From NCBI GenBank assembly GCA_038318085.1, contig JBBQBV010000203.1, forward strand, positions 1 to 5,535: a stretch of DNA of 5,535 bases. The letters are read 5' to 3'. This DNA comes from DATLGB01 sp038318085 (GTDB lineage Bacteria > Actinomycetota > Thermoleophilia > Solirubrobacterales > Solirubrobacteraceae). Positions 1 to 3,537 of the stretch are shown piece after piece (the stretch's first letter is position 1; each line of letters begins with the position of its first letter). A program made the position numbers and the translations under genes. The notes under the pieces are model-generated. The model saw only the letters and a list, made by a program, of their open reading frames with translations. It did no database searches and was not told the DNA's origin.

Positions 1-650
1 ACGTCCTGCTCGACGAAGTGCTGCAGGAAGCGCTGGTGCAGGTGGTCCATGATCGGCGAGGCGAGCGGCAGCAGGTCGCTCGCGATGCCCTCCATCTCCT
101 CCGCCATCTCGAGGCCGGGGACGCCGTCGCGGATCAGCGGCTCGTGGACGTAGAGGTGAAAGAGCCGGACCTCGGCGTCGGCGATCTGCGCGATCGACTG
201 GCCGTAGACGCGCACGAGCTGCAGGAAGGCGACGAGCGGGAAGCCCGCGGCGAGCACGGCCGCGACGTGGCGCAGCAGCTGCAGGTCGTCTTCGGAGATC
301 GACTCGAGCTCGCCGGACGAGGTCCCGATCGCCCCCCAGATGCGCTCGATCAGCGAGGGCTCGAGGCCGGTCTCCAGCGCCGCCTCCTCGAGCGTGTAGG
401 CCCCTTCGGCGGCCGGGAACATGTCCTCCATGTAGCCGAAGGCGAGGCGGCCGCTCTTGGAGGCCTCGCGGACCGCCTTCAACGTGTACCCGCGCGAGCG
501 CAGGCGGGCGACGATGCGGGCGTGGGCGACGGCGGCCGGCGTCCAGGTCCCCTTGCGCAGCGGCACGATCCCCTCGCGCACCCAGCGGCGGAGCGTGTCC
601 GGCCGGACATCGATCCGGCGGGCGACGTCGGCGAGGGTCGTGGCGGCCAT
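1..650 (-). CDS. MerR-type HTH plus adenylate-cyclase regulatory domain protein, probable class III nucleotidyl cyclase (3' end outside window)
   Basis: Only the first 216 codons are present; the frame runs off the left edge. Residues 3-62 look like a MerR-type helix-turn-helix (LADVARRIDVRPDTLRRW, then VREGIVPL). Residues 83-175 (AYTLEEAALETGLEP, then FLQLVRVYGQSIAQIADAE) match my memory of the actinobacterial adenylate-cyclase regulatory domain (Ad_Cy_reg type, as in Rv1264). Residues 203-216 (HLHQRFLQHFVEQD) resemble the helix leading into the cyclase catalytic domain. The likely product therefore makes cAMP from ATP through a C-terminal catalytic domain that is not visible here, with the HTH used for DNA binding or intramolecular control. 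ATG at 650 is the first in-frame start; the frame stays open upstream without another start codon through about 810. A GAGG lies just upstream. The HTH and regulatory domain are seen; the cyclase call is inferred. A MerR-family regulator without a cyclase domain is the alternative. Confidence 0.62.
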   Translation of the reverse strand, partial: MAATTLADVARRIDVRPDTLRRWVREGIVPLRKGTWTPAAVAHARIVARLRSRGYTLKAVREASKSGRLAFGYMEDMFPAAEGAYTLEEAALETGLEPSLIERIWGAIGTSSGELESISEDDLQLLRHVAAVLAAGFPLVAFLQLVRVYGQSIAQIADAEVRLFHLYVHEPLIRDGVPGLEMAEEMEGIASDLLPLASPIMDHLHQRFLQHFVEQD

Positions 651-659
651 CCGGGCCTC

Positions 660-665
660 ACGATA
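660..665 (-). promoter_or_regulatory. Possible -10 box (TATCGT) for a near-leaderless cyclase transcript
   Basis: On the minus strand TATCGT fits TANNNT and ends 9 nt before the ATG at 650. Transcription from it would start at or within a few bases of the start codon. No convincing -35 hexamer lies 17 nt further upstream. It competes with the better promoter at 802-830, and the GAGG between box and ATG would equally serve as a ribosome binding site on a longer mRNA. Confidence 0.3.
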
Positions 666-801
666 AAGGCGGCGGAGCCGCTTCCACGGCCCCGCCGCCG
701 GCGGGCAATGAGGCCCGCTGCCTCGGTCGGCGGCGTTCGTCGTGGTGGCGACGCCTTGCGCGAATCTGTGACCCGCACTTCCCGACCTTCTGGTCCACCT
801 A

Positions 802-830
802 GGTCTACTCCTCGACCGCCCTTGTGTCAA
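802..830 (-). promoter_or_regulatory. Sigma70-like promoter upstream of the cyclase gene, TTGACA-N17-TAGACC
   Basis: On the minus strand a perfect TTGACA (825-830) is followed by a 17-nt spacer and TAGACC (802-807). The -35 is consensus; the -10 is poor. It would give a leader of about 145 nt before the ATG at 650. The -10 region overlaps the palindrome ACCTAGGT (797-804) and one arm of a GACCT/AGGTC inverted repeat (784-788 and 801-805), which could be an operator. The gene's own product begins with a MerR-type HTH, so autoregulation is conceivable, but this is inference. Confidence 0.5.
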
Positions 831-875
831 TCAGAACGAGGGTTCGCCTGCCCGCTCACGGGGACTAGTTGCTCT

Positions 876-890
876 CGGCGCGGGGCGCCG
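876..890 (-). terminator. GC-rich hairpin in the gap between the SCP2-like and cyclase genes
   Basis: CGGCGC (876-881) and GCGCCG (885-890) form a perfect 6-bp inverted repeat around a 3-nt loop. There is no T-tract on either strand. It lies downstream of the SCP2-like gene and upstream of the cyclase promoter, so it could end read-through from the operon. At this GC content a short GC hairpin can arise by chance. Confidence 0.3.
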
Positions 891-912
891 GCTCCGGGCG
901 GGTGGAAATGAC

Positions 913-960
913 GCCGTGACACCGGATAGCGGTAGATCTCTGATCCTGGGCGATCACGGC
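913..960 (-). terminator. Composite stem-loop downstream of the SCP2-like gene
   Basis: Perfect 7-bp arms GCCGTGA (913-919) and TCACGGC (954-960) enclose an inner hairpin ACCG-gatag-CGGT (921-933). TGATC/GATCA (941-945, 952-956) gives an alternative hairpin that overlaps the outer 3' arm. The element begins 11 nt after the stop codon of the SCP2-like gene (minus strand), where an operon terminator would be expected. No U-tract follows, so it would be a Rho-assisted or U-less terminator, or an mRNA 3'-end stabiliser. Confidence 0.4.
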
Positions 961-970
961 TATTTCCCCA

Positions 971-1396
971 TCAGTCGACCAGATGCGGATACTCGGCCTC
1001 GACGAGCTCGCGATAGCGGGCGAAGACCGGCTTGGTGATGGGCAGGATCGCGAGGGCCGCCTTGACGTCGCCGCCCGTCTTGATGCGCCGCCGCGCGATG
1101 GCCATCGCCACGTTCTCGGAGCCCTGGAAGTACCTGTTCGCGGTCTCGGAGGTCATGGTCATGCGGACCCGCGGCTCCCAGTCCACGTCGTCGGTCCACT
1201 TCCACAGCAGGTTGCCCTCCTCATCTGCCCGCGTCGCGCGGATGTTGACCACGAGATCGAGGTCGTCGAACTCGAAGCGCTGCGGTGTGTCGGCCTCCTT
1301 GAGCTTCGGGCCCATCTCCGGATCCTCGGACATGATGGAGAAGGTCTTCTCCATCACCTCCTTGAACTCGTCCGGCGACTGGAAGGCGTTGGCCAT
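971..1396 (-). CDS. SCP2-like sterol/lipid-binding domain protein
   Basis: The 141-residue protein has about the size of a stand-alone SCP2 domain, a fold that binds sterols, fatty acids or acyl-CoA in a hydrophobic tunnel. Visible features are an N-terminal helix (residues 6-24), alternating strands (RFEFDDLDLVVNIRATR, 40-56; then NLLWKW), a strand VRMTMT (77-82), and a basic-then-hydrophobic C-terminal part (ARRRIKTGGDVKAALAILPI, 101-120) resembling the SCP2 'GKIKVxGD' region. There is no signal peptide or membrane segment, so it should be cytosolic. Its ATG overlaps the stop codon of the preceding phasin-like gene (TGATG) with no clear Shine-Dalgarno, implying translational coupling and a shared mRNA. 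The ligand cannot be told from sequence. Family assignment is from recollection of the domain pattern. Confidence 0.7.
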   Translation of the reverse strand: MANAFQSPDEFKEVMEKTFSIMSEDPEMGPKLKEADTPQRFEFDDLDLVVNIRATRADEEGNLLWKWTDDVDWEPRVRMTMTSETANRYFQGSENVAMAIARRRIKTGGDVKAALAILPITKPVFARYRELVEAEYPHLVD

Positions 1397-2037
1397 CAGG
1401 CGGCGCCCGTCCCGGGTTTGGGCTTGGGCGCGGCGCGGCGCGTCGGCGCGCGCCGCGTCGTCGAGGCGGGCTTGGGGGCGGCAGCAGGCTTGGCAGTCGC
1501 AGGCTTGGGGGCGGCAGCAGATTTGGCGGCAGCCGGCTTGCGTGCGGCAGCAGGCTTCGCGCCCGCCGGCTTACGTGCGGCAGCAGGCTTGCGGGGGGCA
1601 GCGGGCTTCGCAGCAGCAGGCTGGCGGGCCGCAGCAGGCTTGGCCGCACCAGGCTTGCGGGCGGCAGCGGGCTTGGACCTGCGGGCAGCGGTCGTGGCGG
1701 TCGCGCGCACGCTCCCGGCGGGGGTGGCGGTGCTCGCCGGCGGCGGCGCCTCGCCGCGGACCCGGGCGGTCACGCTGCTCTCGAGGTCGGCGACGCGCTT
1801 GCCGAGGCCCTCGACCTGCTCGCGCAGGTGCTCGAGCGTCTCGACGACGCGCTTCTCGTCGATGGTCTCGCGCAGGCGCGTGAGCGCGGTGCCGAAGTCG
1901 TCGAAGACCTCCTGCACGCGCTTCTGCGCACCGGAGGCGCCACCGGCGGCACCCTGGAAGGTACGCTCGACCGCGTCGCGAAGCGCGTCGGCGGGCGTCC
2001 CCGCAGGCGCCTTCTTATTGCCCTTCTTCTTGGCCAT
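1396..2037 (-). CDS. Phasin-like coiled-coil protein with histone-H1-like Ala/Lys/Pro-rich repeat tail
   Basis: 213 residues in three parts. A lysine-rich start (MAKKKGNKK) is followed by a helical region at about 15-92 (DALRDAVERTFQ, then RETIDEKRVVETLEHLREQV with heptad-like spacing to LES at 87). The tail at about 95-213 is built from KPAAARKP-type units. This layout resembles polyhydroxyalkanoate granule proteins such as PhaF, where an amphipathic/coiled-coil part binds the granule and a basic AKPA tail binds DNA. That is established for PhaF and only inferred here; no PHA synthase is in the window. ATG at 2037 was chosen because earlier in-frame starts would run through the divergent phosphorylase gene. 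It has no Shine-Dalgarno but a -10 box 8 nt upstream, suggesting a leaderless mRNA. It is the first gene of an operon with the SCP2-like gene. A nucleoid or scaffold protein is the alternative. Confidence 0.6.
   Translation of the reverse strand: MAKKKGNKKAPAGTPADALRDAVERTFQGAAGGASGAQKRVQEVFDDFGTALTRLRETIDEKRVVETLEHLREQVEGLGKRVADLESSVTARVRGEAPPPASTATPAGSVRATATTAARRSKPAAARKPGAAKPAAARQPAAAKPAAPRKPAAARKPAGAKPAAARKPAAAKSAAAPKPATAKPAAAPKPASTTRRAPTRRAAPKPKPGTGAA
1462..1674 (-). repeat. In-frame 33-bp tandem repeats encoding KPAAARKPxxA units
   Basis: Residues 122-192 of the phasin-like protein read as about six 11-residue units (KPAAARKPGAA, KPAAARQPAAA, KPAAPRKPAAA, then a 6-residue partial, KPAAARKPAAA, KSAAAPKPATA, KPAAAPKPAS). 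On the plus strand the DNA repeats as variants of gcggcagcaggcttg. Units nearest the N-terminal side use R/K; later ones swap R for P. Such GC-rich near-identical units can change copy number by slippage or recombination. Confidence 0.75.
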
Positions 2038-2722
2038 GGCGCGCGAGACTACCGGAGCCCCAGTCCACCTGCGCCCCCACGCCGAGGTGGCAGAACGGGT
2101 GCTGCTGCCGGGAGACCCGGGCCGGGCGCTGCGCCTGGCGCAGGATCTGCTCGCCGCGCCGGCGCCGATGCTCAACCACAACCGCGGGCTCTGGGGATAC
2201 ACAGGAATCGCCGCCGACGGGGAGGCGCTCACGATCCAGAGCTCGGGCATGGGCGGGCCGAGCGCGGCGATCGTGGTGGAGGAGCTGATCATGCTCGGCG
2301 CGCGCCGGATCGTGCGCGTGGGCACCTGCGGCGCCCTCGACGCGGGCCTCGCGCTGGCGACCCTGCTTGTCGCCGCGCCGGTCATCGCGCGCGACGGGGT
2401 GAGCCGTGCGCTCGGCGCCGGCGACCGACTGACGCCCGACCCGGCCTTGGCGGCGCGGCTCAGCGCGCACGCCGGGGCAACCGGCCCGGTGCTGTGCGGC
2501 GACCTCTTCTACGGTGCGGAGGCGGCCGACGCTTCCACACACGCGCTCGCGCGCGACATGGAATCCGCCGCCGTGCTCGCCGTCGCGGCGGCCCGCGGCT
2601 CGGCCGCCGCCTGCGTGCTGGCGGTGGTCGCCGATGCGTCGGGCGCGCGACTGGACGTCGACGCGGTCCACGCCGCCGAGCTCGAGCTCGGGCGCGTCGG
2701 GGCGGCGGCGCTCGGCGTGTGA
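2036..2722 (+). CDS. PNP/UDP-family nucleoside phosphorylase, probably purine nucleoside phosphorylase (DeoD type)
   Basis: A 228-residue cytosolic enzyme expected to cleave nucleosides with phosphate to free base and (deoxy)ribose-1-phosphate in purine salvage. E. coli DeoD has 239 residues. Motifs align in order with DeoD: H11 (DeoD His4, donated to the neighbouring subunit), LPGDPGRA 24-31 (Gly20/Arg24 phosphate site), NHNRGLWGYTG 47-57 (Arg43), MGGPS 72-76, RVGTCGA 94-100 (Arg87/Ser90, here T97), DLFYG 156-160, DMESAA 174-179 (Met180/Glu181) and D200 (Asp204 region). T97 is uridine-phosphorylase-like, but the FYG and D200 features favour purines. H11 requires a start close upstream, and ATG at 2036 is the only suitable one. 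No Shine-Dalgarno; the upstream bases are a pyrimidine run inside the opposite gene. It is convergent with the gene ending at 2821. Family certain, substrate likely but unproven. Confidence 0.8.
   Translation: MARETTGAPVHLRPHAEVAERVLLPGDPGRALRLAQDLLAAPAPMLNHNRGLWGYTGIAADGEALTIQSSGMGGPSAAIVVEELIMLGARRIVRVGTCGALDAGLALATLLVAAPVIARDGVSRALGAGDRLTPDPALAARLSAHAGATGPVLCGDLFYGAEAADASTHALARDMESAAVLAVAAARGSAAACVLAVVADASGARLDVDAVHAAELELGRVGAAALGV
2046..2051 (-). promoter_or_regulatory. -10 box (TAGTCT) for a leaderless phasin-like mRNA
   Basis: TAGTCT on the minus strand matches TANNNT and ends exactly 8 nt before the ATG at 2037, the spacing expected if transcription starts at the A of the ATG. No good -35 hexamer is visible at 16-18 nt. 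The box lies inside the first codons of the divergent phosphorylase gene. Confidence 0.45.
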
Positions 2723-2751
2723 GCCGTTCCACACCCCTTGCACGGCCGGGT

Positions 2752-2794
2752 CCGTGGAACGTGCTGGTCGACAGTCAGCCGGAACGTTCCACGG
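2752..2794. terminator. Bidirectional stem-loop between convergent genes
   Basis: CCGTGGAACGT (2752-2762) and ACGTTCCACGG (2784-2794) are a perfect 11-bp inverted repeat with a 21-nt loop, between the phosphorylase stop (2722) and the stop of the converging gene (2821). A third partial arm, CGTTCCAC (2725-2732), can also pair with 2754-2761, again over 21 nt. There is no T-tract on either side, so it would work as a U-less or Rho-assisted terminator for both genes. A further palindrome GGGCCGGCCC lies at 2801-2810. Confidence 0.55.
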
Positions 2795-2820
2795 CGCTGC
2801 GGGCCGGCCCTGGTCGCCGG

Positions 2821-3249
2821 CTAGGACTTCTTGGCCGAGGGCTTGCCGGGCGCAGTCTTGCGCGCCCGCGCCGGCTTGGCGGCGGCGAGCTTCTCGACGG
2901 CCGCGGTCAGCTCGGCGAGCCGCGCCTCGACGTCCGAGCCAGCGCCGGCGGAATGGTTGGTCGCCTCGAGCCGGCGATCGAGCCGGTCCAGGCCGTCCTC
3001 GATGCCCTCGAGGCGCTGGGCGACGGAACGCAGGCGTCGGGTCAGCCGCTCGATGTCGGCGGCGGACGGGATGTTCAGCGCGCCCATCGCGGCCTCCTGG
3101 GTCTGCACCACCCGCTCGCGCGCGTCGAAGGCGCGCGTCAGAGCGTTGGAGACGAGCGGGTTGTCGAGCAGATCCTGGGCGAGCTTGCCCAGCGCCTCCT
3201 CGCCCTGCTTGGTGAGCCGCTCGCGCAGGCCCTGCGTGTCCTCGGTCAT
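2821..3249 (-). CDS. Phasin-like coiled-coil protein with short lysine-rich tail
   Basis: 142 residues, no signal peptide or membrane segment. Residues 8-50 are amphipathic helix (GEEALGKLAQDLLDNPLV). A central NIPSAADIERLTRRLRSV (59-76) resembles the 'LPTRxDxxxLxxRL' element I associate with phasins and PHA-synthase accessory subunits. Coiled coil follows (RLEGIEDGLDRLDRRLEA, 79-96), then a second short helix (105-123) and a basic tail (AKPARARKTAPGKPSAKKS). It parallels the phasin-like protein encoded at 1396-2037 but is shorter and its tail is not repetitive. ATG at 3249 gives MTEDTQGLRERL; the frame is open upstream, but the extension would cover a good promoter. There is no Shine-Dalgarno, and a -10 box sits 8 nt before the ATG. 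Granule or surface association is inference; a generic coiled-coil protein is the alternative. Confidence 0.55.
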   Translation of the reverse strand: MTEDTQGLRERLTKQGEEALGKLAQDLLDNPLVSNALTRAFDARERVVQTQEAAMGALNIPSAADIERLTRRLRSVAQRLEGIEDGLDRLDRRLEATNHSAGAGSDVEARLAELTAAVEKLAAAKPARARKTAPGKPSAKKS

Positions 3250-3257
3250 ACGCCGAG

Positions 3258-3286
3258 ACGCTAGCGGTGGTGATGACGAGACCCAA
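3258..3286 (-). promoter_or_regulatory. Promoter TTGGGT-N17-TAGCGT for a leaderless mRNA of the small phasin-like gene
   Basis: On the minus strand TAGCGT (3258-3263) fits TANNNT and ends 8 nt before the ATG at 3249. TTGGGT (3281-3286), sharing the TTG of the -35 consensus, lies 17 nt upstream of it. Transcription would start at the ATG, in keeping with the lack of a Shine-Dalgarno. Confidence 0.5.
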
Positions 3287-3301
3287 AACATAACCGTCGA
3301 C

Positions 3302-3316
3302 TCGAGGGTTAGACCT
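3302..3316 (+). promoter_or_regulatory. 15-nt element shared with the cyclase promoter region
   Basis: TCGAGGGTTAGACCT on the plus strand matches TCGAGGAGTAGACCT on the minus strand at 801-815 in 13 of 15 positions. There it overlaps the -10 of a promoter whose -35 is TTGACA. Here no clear -35 precedes it, but it lies 221 nt upstream of the hydrolase ATG, where the promoter or an activator site would be. Its CGAGG and a CCTCG (3314-3318) also form a 5-bp inverted repeat. Role inferred. Confidence 0.35.
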
Positions 3317-3318
3317 CG

Positions 3319-3537
3319 CAAGATCAGTTTCACCGTCCCCAGTTTCCGGCCCGCTGAGCAAGGAAACCGGCGGTTCCGCCGGGCTCGAAGGGTAATCTCC
3401 CGACCGCAACTCAGCGTTAACGCTTCTGGATTGCAAAGTCCACCGGGCTCAAGTAGCTTGCCGTCCGAGTTCCGGAGCCAAACCGGCGTCTAGCCCATGG
3501 GTGCTCGGGACCCAGTGGGAGGGGAGTAGTTCAGGGG
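3319..3537 (+). promoter_or_regulatory. Apparently structured 5' leader of the cell-wall hydrolase gene (riboswitch-like candidate)
   Basis: About 220 nt without a gene but rich in complementary segments. Seen: GTTTCC/GGAAAC (3342-3347, 3362-3367), whose loop holds CGCTGAG (3352-3358), complementary over 7 nt to CTCAGCG (3410-3416), which would be a pseudoknot. Also CCGGCG-GTTC-CGCCGG (3367-3382), AGCG-TTAA-CGCT (3413-3424, competing with the pseudoknot), and GACCGCAA/TTGCCGTC (3402-3409, 3458-3465, one mismatch). Next to the ribosome binding site is a 9-bp hairpin with one bulge, CCCATGGGT/ACCCA-G-TGGG (3494-3519). Mutually exclusive pairings are what a regulatory leader needs. In actinobacteria c-di-AMP riboswitches (ydaO) control cell-wall hydrolases, but I do not find that class's CAGCUAAC core, only CAGCGUUAAC. 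Ligand class therefore unassigned. Confidence 0.35.
3517..3537 (+). promoter_or_regulatory. Purine-rich ribosome binding region of the hydrolase gene
   Basis: GGGAGGGGAG (3517-3526) ends 11 nt before the ATG at 3538, a rather long spacing; a second AGGGG (3533-3537) abuts the ATG. Bases 3517-3519 are also the 3' arm of the hairpin 3494-3519, so folding could affect access. Of the four full-start genes examined, this is the only one with an obvious Shine-Dalgarno. Confidence 0.55.

Larger units (their letters stand above)
651..970. other. Intergenic region between the cyclase and SCP2-like genes
   Basis: No coding sequence I would trust. From the right it holds the composite stem-loop (913-960), a GC hairpin (876-890), a promoter (802-830) and the leader of the cyclase gene. 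I looked for tRNA-like acceptor and TPsiC patterns on both strands and found none. Confidence 0.6.

Noticed and set aside
18..911. Long open frame on the plus strand opposite the cyclase gene
   Set aside because: Its Arg/Gly/Asp-rich, low-complexity translation is typical of antisense frames in high-GC DNA. The minus strand carries recognisable HTH and cyclase-regulatory motifs.
651..970. tRNA or small RNA gene in the gap
   Set aside because: No acceptor/TPsiC/anticodon pattern on either strand; the hairpins fit terminators better.
1462..1674. CRISPR-like array
   Set aside because: The repeats are in frame, degenerate, without unique spacers, and encode the KPAAA tail.
983..2035. Plus-strand in-frame extension upstream of the phosphorylase ATG
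   Set aside because: The frame is open far upstream, but the translation there is repetitive antisense of the SCP2-like and phasin-like genes. Phosphorylase homology begins only near H11 and PGDP.
1828..3264. Long plus-strand open frame across phosphorylase and phasin-like genes
   Set aside because: Arg-rich shadow frame; the phosphorylase in another frame has full motif support.
3319..3470. Assignment as a ydaO (c-di-AMP) or GEMM-I (c-di-GMP) riboswitch
   Set aside because: Only scattered consensus words in plausible order. The ydaO CAGCUAAC core is interrupted and the GEMM GNRA tetraloop, receptor and P3 arm are missing, so the class is left open.
3497..3529. Ten-codon upstream frame ATG GGT ... 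TAG just before the hydrolase
   Set aside because: No ribosome binding site in front of it and its ATG is within a stable hairpin. It could be a leader peptide, but nothing supports translation.
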